Assembly: GCF_030209445.1 (NCBI RefSeq)
Contig: NZ_JARVSD010000014.1
Coordinates: 186,001-250,000 of the forward strand
DNA length: 64,000 nucleotides
DNA from: Promicromonospora sp. MEB111
Lineage (GTDB): Bacteria > Actinomycetota > Actinomycetes > Actinomycetales > Cellulomonadaceae
Direction: 5' to 3'
The position numbers were made by a program, and so were the translations under genes. The notes below the pieces were generated by a model. The model saw only the letters and a program-made list of their open reading frames with translations. It searched no databases and was not told the DNA's origin. How positions within the stretch are numbered: the first letter of the stretch is position 1; the number at the start of each line of letters is the position of its first letter. This document shows, one piece after another, positions 47,556-55,554 of this stretch.

Positions 47556-48641
47556 TCAGCGGCCCGCGGTGACGGCCTGGGTCACCGGCGCCCAGGACAG
47601 CGCGCGCAGGCATCCCGAGCGGATGTCGTCGAGGTGCGCGGCGAGCCGGGCCGGGGCGTGGCTGTTCAGGCCCTGGCGGACGGCGGTCAGGCCGGGGCCG
47701 AGCCGCAGGTGCAGCCCCCACGTGAGGTGGGCGACGGCGAAGCCGAGGGCTGCGGCCGGGCGCAGGTCGGTGCCCGCCAGGGCGCTGACGGCCTCGGCGT
47801 AGACGTCGAGGACGGCCGGCTCGTCCAGCTCGCCGTGGCCGCCGAAAGCCCGGTACATGGAGACGAACGTGCCGAGGTCGTAGCCGACCGGCCCCACCCC
47901 GACGTGCTCCCAGTCGATGAGGACCAGGGCGCCGCCGGCGGTCAGGCCTGCGTTGCGGGGCGTGAGGTCGCCGTGGACGAGGGTGGTCGGCAGCTCCGCC
48001 GCGCGCGCCGCGAGCTCGTCCGCGGCGTCCAGGCCCGCGTGCAGCGCGTCGACCTGCTCGGGCGTGAACAGGTTCCGCAGCCGCGGGTCGCCGGGCAGGG
48101 CGTCGAGGTTGTCGTGCCCGTCCGGCACGTGGTGGGCGTAGGCGGCGTAGCCCGCGGTCTCCAGCCAGGGAGCGCCGAGCAGGCCGGGCTCCAGGTCGCC
48201 GGGCACGTGCAGCAGCGCGGCCCGCTCGGCGGCGGTGGCCGCGGCGGCGGGCGTCCAGCTCTGCTGCAGCACGGCGTCGACGTCGCGCATGATGATCCAG
48301 TCGAGGCCGTTGTGACCGACCACCGTGACGTGGGGCGGCGTCGTCGTGCCGCGGGGGAGGAGGTCCGGGACGCCGCTCCGGAAGAAGCGGGCCTCGCGGT
48401 GGTCCAGCTCGGCGTCGCGCGAGTCGAGCAGGGACGGCTGGCCCCAGCCCGGGACCTTGACGATCCAGGCGGACGGGTCCGCGTGCGGGACCGCGACGCA
48501 GACCCGGAGCACGGCGGCCCGGCTCAGGCCCTGCGACAGGTCGCGCACCGAGAGCACGCGCGCCCCGGGACCCCATGCGCCCTCTCGGGACGCGAGGACG
48601 GTCTCGATCGTCTCGGCGTCGGGCAGGCCAGGTGCGTTCAT
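47556..48641 (-). CDS. APH-family phosphotransferase
   Basis: A 361-residue aminoglycoside-phosphotransferase-fold kinase. The catalytic loop LVHGDLTPRNAG (H-G-D-x(4)-N) and metal site VLIDWEHVG are intact; the N-lobe lysine is in WIVKVPGWG. This family includes sugar, choline and antibiotic kinases. No resistance genes adjoin it, so antibiotic inactivation is only one option. GAGGGAAG supports the second of two adjacent ATGs (48641); 48644 is equally possible. Divergent from a flavin-binding split-barrel gene. Confidence 0.85.
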   Translation of the reverse strand: MNAPGLPDAETIETVLASREGAWGPGARVLSVRDLSQGLSRAAVLRVCVAVPHADPSAWIVKVPGWGQPSLLDSRDAELDHREARFFRSGVPDLLPRGTTTPPHVTVVGHNGLDWIIMRDVDAVLQQSWTPAAAATAAERAALLHVPGDLEPGLLGAPWLETAGYAAYAHHVPDGHDNLDALPGDPRLRNLFTPEQVDALHAGLDAADELAARAAELPTTLVHGDLTPRNAGLTAGGALVLIDWEHVGVGPVGYDLGTFVSMYRAFGGHGELDEPAVLDVYAEAVSALAGTDLRPAAALGFAVAHLTWGLHLRLGPGLTAVRQGLNSHAPARLAAHLDDIRSGCLRALSWAPVTQAVTAGR

Positions 48642-48732
48642 CATCTTCCCTCGATGTCGAGAACGTGGCGGCGGCTCCGTCCCAGGGATATCAGCAGCCA
48701 CACGGGCAGCGCGAATGCTTGGAGTGATACCG

Positions 48733-49230
48733 ATGGAACAGCACGAGATCACCGAGATCCTGAACCGGCCGCTCAGCCAGGAGCTGCTGGCCCGCGACAT
48801 CACGCGCCTGGCGTACGTCGCCACGGACGGCACGCCCCGCACCGTGCCGATCGGGTTCTCCTGGAACGGCACCGAGATCGTGATGTGCACCCCGACGAAC
48901 GCGCCCAAGCTCCCGCACCTGCGGGCGAACCCGGCGGTCGCCCTGACGATCGACACCGAGGTGCACCCGCCCACGATCCTGCTGGTCCGCGGCCGGGCGG
49001 AGCTGGACGTCGTCGACGGCATCCCGGACGAGTACATGGAGGCGAACACCAGCTACGAGATGACACCGGAGCAGCGCGCCGAGTGGGAGGTGGGCGTGCG
49101 CGCGCTCTACGACGGCATGGTCCGGGTCGTGGTGACCCCGACCTGGGCGAAGCTGATCGACTTCGAGACGACCCTGCCCACCGCCGTCGAGGAGCTGCTC
49201 CGGAAGCAGGCCGGGCGCCAAGGGTCGTGA
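48733..49230 (+). CDS. Pyridoxamine 5'-phosphate oxidase-like split-barrel protein
   Basis: A 165-residue split beta-barrel (PNPOx-like) protein: ARDITRLAYVATDGTPRTVPIGFSWNGTEIVMCT, then ANPAVALTIDTEVHPPTILLVRGRAELD. The family binds FMN or F420 and includes oxidases and actinobacterial F420-dependent reductases; the ligand cannot be fixed by eye. GGAG eight bases upstream supports ATG 48733. A stand-alone gene, divergent from the phosphotransferase. Confidence 0.8.
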   Translation: MEQHEITEILNRPLSQELLARDITRLAYVATDGTPRTVPIGFSWNGTEIVMCTPTNAPKLPHLRANPAVALTIDTEVHPPTILLVRGRAELDVVDGIPDEYMEANTSYEMTPEQRAEWEVGVRALYDGMVRVVVTPTWAKLIDFETTLPTAVEELLRKQAGRQGS

Positions 49231-49360
49231 GGTCGGTCCCGGCGTCGATACGGTGCACCGGGGCCGCTCACGGACGCACCGGGTGAAACCGGCGAAACGG
49301 GGGTTACCACCGCGCGCTCGCCTGCTTACGCTCGTCGCAGGTGAGCCACGAGGAGCGGGC

Positions 49361-50170
49361 ATGATCTCCGAGGAATCGACCGTGATCGTCACCGGTGCGA
49401 CGGGCGGCATCGGGCTCCAGACCGCGCGTGAGCTCGTGGGCCGGGTCCGGCGCGTGATCGTCCAGGGTCCGGAGCCGGAGACCATGGTGCGTCCGGCGCT
49501 CCAGGTGCTCGGCGAGGGGACCGCGGAGGTGCGCTACGTCCGGTGCGACTTCGAGTCCTTGGCGGACGTCGCCGACGCCGCCGACGCCATGACCGCGCTG
49601 GCCGCGGGTCCGATCGACGCCGTCGTCAACAACGCCGGCGTCCCCGGGGCGATGACCCGGCAGGTCACGAAGGACGAGCACGAACGCACGCTCCAGGTGA
49701 ACTTCCTCGCGATGGTGCTGCTCACCGAGCGGCTGCTGCCGGCGCTCGCGGACGACGGCCGCGTCGTCAACCTCGCGTCGGCCACCCACGAGATGACCGA
49801 CCTCGACCTGGCGGACATCGAGCTGGAGCGCGGCTACGACGCCGTGCGGGCCTACGCGCGGTCCAAGCTCGCGATCATCCTCTACACCCGGTGGCTCGCG
49901 GACCGGCCGGCGGGCCGGGGCGTCATACCCGTGAGCCTCAGCCCCGGCGTGATCAGCACGCCGCTGCTGCACGCGATGTTCAACATCGGCGGGGTGTCGG
50001 TGCGGCACGGGGCCGACAACGTCCTGGCCGCGGTCACCGGGCCGGTCCGTGCGGGCGACTACTTCGACGACGGCGAGCTGGTGGAGCCGAGCGCCCAGGC
50101 GCGGGACGCCCGGCTCGGGCGGGCGCTCATGGACTACGCCTTCGGGGCGCTGCGGCCGCACCTGTCGTGA
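49361..50170 (+). CDS. Short-chain dehydrogenase/reductase
   Basis: A 269-residue classical-type SDR with cofactor loop VTGATGGIGLQTAREL, NNAGVPG and the active-site Y-x-x-x-K as YARSK, preceded by LASATHEM. The arrangement resembles WW-domain oxidoreductase/retinol-dehydrogenase-like SDRs. Substrate not deducible. GAGGAGCG precedes ATG 49361. The following gene on the same strand also encodes a Rossmann protein, 45 bp away, so they may share a transcript. Confidence 0.85.
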   Translation: MISEESTVIVTGATGGIGLQTARELVGRVRRVIVQGPEPETMVRPALQVLGEGTAEVRYVRCDFESLADVADAADAMTALAAGPIDAVVNNAGVPGAMTRQVTKDEHERTLQVNFLAMVLLTERLLPALADDGRVVNLASATHEMTDLDLADIELERGYDAVRAYARSKLAIILYTRWLADRPAGRGVIPVSLSPGVISTPLLHAMFNIGGVSVRHGADNVLAAVTGPVRAGDYFDDGELVEPSAQARDARLGRALMDYAFGALRPHLS

Positions 50171-50215
50171 GCGTTCCGGCATAGCCTGGAGCGGACCCTG
50201 ACGGAAGGAAGCACC

Positions 50216-50863
50216 ATGTCCCGCGTTCTGATCATCGGCGGCCACGGAAAGATCGCGCTGCGGCTCGCGCCCCTGCTCGTCGAGCGAGGTGACGAGGTCA
50301 CCAGCGTCTTCCGCAACCCGGACCACCAGGAGGAGGTCGCGGCCACGGGGGCGACGCCGCTGGTCGCCGACGTCGAGCAGCTCGACACCGCGGGCCTCAC
50401 GGACCTGGTGCGCGGCCAGGACGCCGTCGTCTGGTCGGCGGGAGCGGGTGGCGGCAACCCGGCGCGCACCTACGCCGTCGACCGCGACGCCGCGATCCGG
50501 TCGATGGACGCCGCGAAGGCGGCGGGCGTCGCGCGCTACGTGATGGTGTCCTACCTCGGCGCGGGCCCCGGCCACGGCGTGCCCGAGGACAACTCGTTCT
50601 TCGCCTATGCGGAGTCGAAGACGGCGGCCGACGAGCACCTGCGCGGCACCGGGCTCGACCACACGATCCTCCAGCCGGGACCGCTCACGCTGGACGAGCC
50701 GACGGGGCTCATCGAGGTGGCCGAGCCGGGTGACGGCCGCGTCGCGCGCGCCGACGTCGCCGGGGTGATCGCCGCCGTCCTGCTGGACGACGGCACCGTG
50801 GGGCGCACCATCGCGTTCGGCAACGGTGGCACGCCGATCGCGGAGGCGATCGCCGCGGGCTGA
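50216..50863 (+). CDS. Atypical SDR / NAD(P)-binding protein (NmrA-like)
   Basis: A 215-residue NAD(P)-binding protein of the YwnB/NmrA-like atypical SDR group: VLIIGGHGKIALRLAPLLVERGDEV (G-x-x-G-x-x-x), VWSAGAGGGNPARTYAVDRDAAI, a region FAYAESKTAADEHLRG retaining Y-x-x-S-K, and LQPGPLTLDEPTG. Family members are redox sensors or isomerases of unknown substrate. GGAAGGAAG precedes ATG 50216. Confidence 0.85.
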   Translation: MSRVLIIGGHGKIALRLAPLLVERGDEVTSVFRNPDHQEEVAATGATPLVADVEQLDTAGLTDLVRGQDAVVWSAGAGGGNPARTYAVDRDAAIRSMDAAKAAGVARYVMVSYLGAGPGHGVPEDNSFFAYAESKTAADEHLRGTGLDHTILQPGPLTLDEPTGLIEVAEPGDGRVARADVAGVIAAVLLDDGTVGRTIAFGNGGTPIAEAIAAG

Positions 50864-50880
50864 CCCGGGCTCCGGAACGC

Positions 50881-50946
50881 ACCTTTGAGGCCCGAGTTTC
50901 TTCGCTTTGCAGGCCTGCAAAGCGAAGAAACTCGGGCCTCAAAGGT
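50881..50946. terminator. 66-bp perfect palindrome
   Basis: Bases 50881-50913 are the exact reverse complement of 50914-50946, with no unpaired loop. Its arm carries GTTTCTTCGCTTTG, the same 14-bp core as the palindrome at 17027-17094. It lies 18 bp after the NmrA-like gene and probably terminates it. Confidence 0.75.
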
Positions 50947-51015
50947 GAGGAGCGGACGACGCCGGAGCGCGCCGGCCGACCCTTCACCGGCTGCGGCGCT
51001 CGTTACGATCGGCGA

Positions 51016-51912
51016 GTGCCTCAGCTGATCGTCGCCGTACTCGTCGCCCTCGCGCTCACGGCCTGCCAGGGCGGCCCGACGGCAGGTCAGGAGGTCGGCC
51101 CCGGCAGCGCGCCGGCCTCGGACGACGCCGGCGCCGGCGCGAGCGACGCCACGGAACCCGGCGACGCCGCGGTGACCCTGCCGCCGACGACCGGGCGGTT
51201 CGACTACCAGCTCGGCACCGCGTACGAGCCGGACGGCGGCCTCGACGTCGTCGTGCGGGACGCGACCGCCGAACCCGCGGACGGCGCCTACGGCATCTGC
51301 TACGTCAACGGCTTCCAGACCCAGCCCGACCAGGCGGACCTCTGGCTCGGCGACAACGAGGACCTGCTGCTCCACGACGCGGCCGGCGAGCTGGTCGTGG
51401 ACCCGGACTGGCCCGACGAGTACGTCCTGGACCCGTCGACCGACGAGCGGCGCGGCCGCATCCTCGACCTGCTCGGCCCCGTGATCACGGGTTGCGCCGA
51501 CGCGGGCTTCTCCGGCGTCGAGATCGACAACCTCGACACCTGGACGCGGTTCACGGACCCGGCCACCGGGCAGATCGACCAGGACGCCGCCCTGGCCCTG
51601 GCCGGCGCGTACATCGACCTCGCGCACGAGGCGGGCCTCGCCATCGGGCAGAAGAACGCCGCCGAGGCGACGACGGTGGGGCGCGACCTCGGGTTCGACT
51701 TCGCCGTCACGGAGGAGTGCGCCGCCTACGGCGAGTGCGGCGCCTACACCGGCGTCTACGGGCAGAACGTGCTGCAGATCGAGTACACCGACAACCTCCC
51801 GGACGGGTTCGACGCGGTCTGCGCCGACCCGGACCGGGCCCCGCTGGCGATCCTGCGCGACCGCGACCTGGTAGGCCCCGACGACGAGGCGTACGCCTAC
51901 GAGCAGTGCTGA
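51016..51912 (+). CDS. GH114-type (endo-alpha-1,4-polygalactosaminidase-like) lipoprotein
   Basis: A 298-residue exported TIM-barrel protein. A short signal peptide ends in lipobox LTAC, followed by an Ala/Gly/Asp linker and a GH114-like domain: YQLGTAYEPDGGLDVVVRD, GICYVNGFQTQP, FSGVEIDNLDTWTRF (putative catalytic Asp region), AIGQKNAAE, FAVTEECAAYGEC and LQIEYTD. The fold family cleaves alpha-1,4-linked galactosamine polymers or related exopolysaccharides. TACGAT six bases before GTG 51016 suggests a leaderless message. A stand-alone surface hydrolase. Confidence 0.82.
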   Translation: MPQLIVAVLVALALTACQGGPTAGQEVGPGSAPASDDAGAGASDATEPGDAAVTLPPTTGRFDYQLGTAYEPDGGLDVVVRDATAEPADGAYGICYVNGFQTQPDQADLWLGDNEDLLLHDAAGELVVDPDWPDEYVLDPSTDERRGRILDLLGPVITGCADAGFSGVEIDNLDTWTRFTDPATGQIDQDAALALAGAYIDLAHEAGLAIGQKNAAEATTVGRDLGFDFAVTEECAAYGECGAYTGVYGQNVLQIEYTDNLPDGFDAVCADPDRAPLAILRDRDLVGPDDEAYAYEQC

Positions 51913-51997
51913 GCCCGGCGCCGGGCGTGCCACGGCCGGCGTCGCCCCCCGCGCCGTCCGGGCCCGGGCCGGTCCCGCCGGTGCTTATCCTCGACGC

Positions 51998-52774
51998 ATG
52001 ACTTCCCCCCTCGTGCCGCCGCCGGATCCTCGTGACACGGGGACGACCGGCCGCAGGGGCCTGCTCACCGAGCACATCGCACGCCAGCTCGAGCAGCAGA
52101 TCCGCACGGGGGAGTGGGCCGTGGGCTCCAAGCTGCCGTCCGAGCGCGAGCTCGCGGTGCAGTTCGGGGCGAGCCGGAACGTGATCCGCGAGGTGCTGCG
52201 CCGCCTGGAGGCCACCGACCTGATCGAGGTGGCGCCGGGTCGCGGGTCGTTCGTCACCGAGCAGTCATCGGCGCACGCCAGGGGCTACGACGCCCTCTAC
52301 CGCACCGAGCGCCCCACCGTCCGGCAGCTCATCGAGGCGCGGATCCCGCTCGAGGTCGAGATCGCCGGGCTCGCGACGGAGCGCGCCTCGGACGAGCAGG
52401 TCGACGCCATCGTGCAGGCGCTCGACCGCGTGGAGTCGGCCGGTGACGTCGTCGACAAGGCGCGCGAGGACCTCCGGTTCCACGACACCATCGCCGCCGC
52501 CTGCGGTAACCCGGTGCTGCGCATCATGCTGTCGTCGATCGGCGGCATGATGTTCGAGATGATGCTGCGCTCCAACTCCGACCCGCGGATCGGGGAGCCG
52601 GGCGTGCCGCACCACCCCGAGATCGTCGAGGCGATCCAGGCGCGCGACGTCGCGCTCGCCCGGGAGCGCATGCGCGAGCACCTCGCGCTCGGTCTGCGCA
52701 CCTACGGTCCGGACCTCGACGTCGGCCTGGACCTGATGGCGTCCCGCCACATCGAGACCCTGCTGGGGCGGTGA
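51998..52774 (+). CDS. GntR-family (FadR/FCD) regulator
   Basis: A 258-residue FadR-type GntR protein. The winged HTH is LTEHIARQLEQQIRTGEWAVGSKLPSERELAVQFGASRNVIREVLRRLEA, and the FCD ligand domain has metal-site His residues (LRFHDTIAAACGNP, HHPEIVEAI, MREHL). FCD members often sense sugar acids. TATCCT six bases before ATG 51998 suggests a leaderless message. The perfect FadR-like operator before the ABC operon at 54148 is its likely site, although a toxin-antitoxin pair lies between. Confidence 0.9.
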   Translation: MTSPLVPPPDPRDTGTTGRRGLLTEHIARQLEQQIRTGEWAVGSKLPSERELAVQFGASRNVIREVLRRLEATDLIEVAPGRGSFVTEQSSAHARGYDALYRTERPTVRQLIEARIPLEVEIAGLATERASDEQVDAIVQALDRVESAGDVVDKAREDLRFHDTIAAACGNPVLRIMLSSIGGMMFEMMLRSNSDPRIGEPGVPHHPEIVEAIQARDVALARERMREHLALGLRTYGPDLDVGLDLMASRHIETLLGR

Positions 52775-52788
52775 CGGGACCCGCGCGA

Positions 52789-52817
52789 TTGATTCATATT
52801 GAATCACCGCGTAGTGT
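52789..52817 (+). promoter_or_regulatory. Promoter and operator of the zeta toxin-antitoxin operon
   Basis: TTGATT (52789-52794), 17-bp spacer, TAGTGT (52812-52817). The dyad GATTCA-TAT-TGAATC (52791-52805) overlaps the -35, fitting autorepression by the HTH antitoxin. GAGGAGG lies before the ATG. Confidence 0.65.
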
Positions 52818-52837
52818 GACCTCCGAGGAGGTCGTCC

Positions 52838-53260
52838 ATGTCGAACCATGTTGCCGCCGTCGGCGAGTCGGATCTGAAGATGGCCTACGTCCAGGCGCGG
52901 CTGGCCGAGATCGAGCGGACCCGACGCATCTACCTCGCGGCCGATGGCGGAATGTCCCAGCGGGACATCGCGCGTGCCGTCCGCCTCTCCCAGGCCAGCG
53001 TGCACCGCCTGGTCGCCAGGGCGAAGGTGCTCGGGGTTGGCGAGTCGGTCGAGGAGATCGTGCTGCAGCGCTATGCGGGCAGGATCTCGACCGACGAGAT
53101 GTTCCGGAACCTCGGTACGGCTGGTGTCTGGCTGCCGCGTGTCGTCGATCCCGCCGACGGCGTCCTGCCCGGATCGTCCGAGGAGGACATCGAGGCGCTG
53201 CTCGACGGCGGATTTCTCACCGAGGCCGAGGTCGACCAGATCCTCGATGCGCATGAGTGA
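52838..53260 (+). CDS. HTH-type antitoxin of a zeta toxin pair
   Basis: A 140-residue protein with a central helix-turn-helix (MSQRDIARAVRLSQASVHRLVARAK) and an acidic helical C-terminal half (SSEEDIEALLDGGFLTEAEVDQILDAHE) suited to toxin binding. Classical epsilon antitoxins are small three-helix proteins, whereas this one carries its own DNA-binding domain. It overlaps the toxin start by eight bases. Codons such as CAT, GTT, GAT, CGA and GGA are more frequent than in neighbouring genes, a sign of acquisition. The antitoxin role is inferred from position. Confidence 0.75.
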   Translation: MSNHVAAVGESDLKMAYVQARLAEIERTRRIYLAADGGMSQRDIARAVRLSQASVHRLVARAKVLGVGESVEEIVLQRYAGRISTDEMFRNLGTAGVWLPRVVDPADGVLPGSSEEDIEALLDGGFLTEAEVDQILDAHE

Positions 53261-54098
53261 GCTGCGCGACGAGGTTCACACCGCCGCGCTGAGAGCGATC
53301 TCGGGCGAGAGCCCGCTGGACGCGCTTCTCGCCGGCGGCGAGCGGCGTCGACTGGTTCGTGCTGCTCGTGACTGGTACCTGGACAGCTACGGCGAAGACG
53401 TGACGCGTGGCGGTACGTGCGTCGTCGTCACGGCCGGCCCGCCTGGTGCGGGCAAGAGCTCCACGCTCTCGGCGGCCGTGGAGGATGTCCGGTCGCGGCT
53501 GGTGATCGACGCTGACATCGCCAAGGAGTTCCTTGCGCGGTGGTGTGTGGTCGAAGGGGCCTACAGCAACGTCCTCGCCCGGACGTTGCCGGACGGCCGC
53601 GGCGTCATGCCGATGGACCTGTCGCCGTTGCTGCAGACGATGTCGACCGAGGTGTGCAACGCCGTCCGCCGCACCGCGCTGGAGGCGGGCATGGACATTG
53701 TGGTCGAGAGCACGATGTCCACGCCCGCGTACGGGGAGCGGCTGCTGCTCTCGCTGGCCAAGGCGGACTGCCGGAGCCTGCTCATCGTCTCGGTCGAGAC
53801 GGACAAGGTGACGGCGCACGAGCGTGCTCGCGCGCGATGGTGGGCCGGTCGGCTCGATGACCACGAGCTGGGCGGACGGCTGGTGCTGCCGGAGGCCGTC
53901 GATGCCGTCTTCGGCGGTGACGGTGCGGCCAGCGCGTGCCGTGCGAACGCCCGCAGCCTGGTGCGCTCCATCCGGCGCGGCGAGAGCTCGCTCGGCGCGG
54001 TCACGCTCCTGGAGTACGACGACGGAGCCCTGACGGCGGTCGATGCCGACCCGCCCAGGTCGATCGAGAACGCCGTGTCGATCGCCGAGGCCCGGTAG
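53253..54098 (+). CDS. Zeta-family toxin (UDP-GlcNAc kinase-like)
   Basis: A 281-residue P-loop kinase of the zeta toxin family. The Walker A is TAGPPGAGKSSTLSA, followed by LVIDADIAKEFLARW (Asp of the substrate site) and DIVVESTMSTP and the lid-region Arg cluster ERARARWWAGRL. Zeta toxins phosphorylate UDP-N-acetylglucosamine and so block peptidoglycan synthesis. ATG 53253 overlaps the antitoxin gene; ATG 53247 is an alternative. The pair sits between a GntR gene and the operon that carries the matching operator, suggesting a later insertion. Confidence 0.85.
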   Translation: MSELRDEVHTAALRAISGESPLDALLAGGERRRLVRAARDWYLDSYGEDVTRGGTCVVVTAGPPGAGKSSTLSAAVEDVRSRLVIDADIAKEFLARWCVVEGAYSNVLARTLPDGRGVMPMDLSPLLQTMSTEVCNAVRRTALEAGMDIVVESTMSTPAYGERLLLSLAKADCRSLLIVSVETDKVTAHERARARWWAGRLDDHELGGRLVLPEAVDAVFGGDGAASACRANARSLVRSIRRGESSLGAVTLLEYDDGALTAVDADPPRSIENAVSIAEAR

Positions 54099-54119
54099 CC
54101 CCGGGCATACCCGGCACCT

Positions 54120-54149
54120 TTGGAACCACCCTCTGCGCCGTGTTAGCGT
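54120..54149 (+). promoter_or_regulatory. Promoter of the third sugar ABC operon
   Basis: TTGGAA (54120-54125), 18-bp spacer, TAGCGT (54144-54149). The operator at 54148-54172 begins at the end of its -10. Confidence 0.55.
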
Positions 54150-54172
54150 CCAACTGGTCCTACCAGTTGGAC
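54148..54172. promoter_or_regulatory. FadR/GntR-type operator
   Basis: Perfect 11-bp arms (outer G/C plus TCCAACTGGT and ACCAGTTGGA) around CCT; the core TGGTCCTACCA fits the FadR-subfamily TGGT-N3-ACCA site. It covers the predicted transcription start, so binding should repress. Confidence 0.8.
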
Positions 54173-54234
54173 CACTGACGATCGGTATCCCGCACTCGAC
54201 GAGGCGGGCACACAGGGAGGTGTGACGTAACGTC

Positions 54235-55554
54235 ATGACACACGTACTCAGGCCGCGTGCGGCGCGGGGCATCGAGCTGAGCCGGCGGTCGTTCGGCGTG
54301 CTCGCCGCGACGTCCGTGCTGGCCGCCTGCGCGGGCAGCCCGCGGACGGCGAGCCCGGACGCCCCGCTGCGGGTGCTCGCGATCAACCACGTCTGGACGC
54401 AGGCGATCAGCCGCTACCTCCCCGAGCTCGAGGAGCGGATCGGCCGCCGGGTGTCGCTGCGGATGCTCACCGCCGACCAGCTCACCTCCAGCTTCAACGT
54501 CAAGCTCAACGCGTCGGCCACCGACATCGACGTCATGACGATCCGGCCGCTGCAGGACCAGATGATGTTCGCGCGCAACGGCTGGATCGCCGACCTCACC
54601 GACCGGGTCGAGGGCGACGCCGACTACCGCTGGACCGACTTCCAGGACGCCCCGCGCGAGCGGTCGATCACGGCCGGCGCCGCCGTCAGCGTCCCCGTCG
54701 TGACCGAGCGTCCCGCGCTGTACTACCGCAAGGACCTGCTCGAGGAGTTCGGCGGGGCGCCGCGGACCCTCGACGACATGCTCGACATCGCCCTGGAGAC
54801 CCAGCGGCGCAGCGAGGGCTTCTTCGGGTTCGTCGGCCGCGGCCAGCGGGCCGGCGCCGTCACCCAGTGGTCGAGCTTCCTCTACTCGTTCGGCGGTGAC
54901 TTCACGGTCGACGGCCGGTCGGGCATCGGCACGCCCGAGGCGGTCGCCGCCTACGAGTTCTACGGTCGCCTGCTGCACGACGCCGGACCGCCCGGGGCCA
55001 CCAACATGAGCCTCGAACAGGCCATGCCGATCTTCGCGCAGGGCAAGGCCGCGATGTATGTCGACGCCGACGCGATCTACAGCAACTTCCTGGACACGTC
55101 GATCTCCACCGTCACCGACACCGTGGGCTTCGCACCTTTCCCCGCAGGTCAGGCGGGTTCCGTGCCGCACAACATCCCGTCGTGGAGCCTGGCGGTCAAC
55201 GAGTTCTCGCTGTTGCGGGACGACTCGTGGGAGTTCCTGCGCTGGGCCTCCAGCCCCGAGATGGTGGCCCGGCTGCAGTCCGAGGGCATCCCGGGCGCGC
55301 GCCAGTCGGTCTGGGACGACCCGGCGACGCTGGCGTCCTTCCCCGCCGACCTCGCCGAGGCCATGCGGATCAACGCGGCCAACGGCGTGGGGCACGACCG
55401 CCCCGAGGTGATGCAGGTGGGCCGCGCCCGCGACATCGTCGGCCGCCCGCTGGTCTCCGGCATCGTCGGCGAGGACGTCGCGTCCGTGGCCGCCGACGCG
55501 GACGCCGAGTTCAACGACTTCCTCGTCCGCGACAACCGTCAGCAGGAGTTCTGA
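54235..55554 (+). CDS. Sugar ABC transporter substrate-binding lipoprotein (MalE/SBP_bac_1)
   Basis: A 439-residue binding lipoprotein. Twin-Arg RRSFGVLAATSVLAAC ends in lipobox LAAC. The mature part reads LRVLAINHVWTQAISRYLPELEERIG, then DIDVMTIRPLQDQMMFARNGWIADLTD and VPVVTERPALYYRKDLLEEFGG, a typical family 1 sugar binder. It heads an operon with two permeases and a mannonate dehydratase, controlled by a FadR-type operator. A uronate, aldonate or oligouronide ligand is inferred. Confidence 0.92.
   Translation: MTHVLRPRAARGIELSRRSFGVLAATSVLAACAGSPRTASPDAPLRVLAINHVWTQAISRYLPELEERIGRRVSLRMLTADQLTSSFNVKLNASATDIDVMTIRPLQDQMMFARNGWIADLTDRVEGDADYRWTDFQDAPRERSITAGAAVSVPVVTERPALYYRKDLLEEFGGAPRTLDDMLDIALETQRRSEGFFGFVGRGQRAGAVTQWSSFLYSFGGDFTVDGRSGIGTPEAVAAYEFYGRLLHDAGPPGATNMSLEQAMPIFAQGKAAMYVDADAIYSNFLDTSISTVTDTVGFAPFPAGQAGSVPHNIPSWSLAVNEFSLLRDDSWEFLRWASSPEMVARLQSEGIPGARQSVWDDPATLASFPADLAEAMRINAANGVGHDRPEVMQVGRARDIVGRPLVSGIVGEDVASVAADADAEFNDFLVRDNRQQEF

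Noticed and set aside
47556-48641. Aminoglycoside resistance gene
   Set aside because: Only the general APH fold is evident; no mobile or resistance context and no drug-specific signature could be identified.
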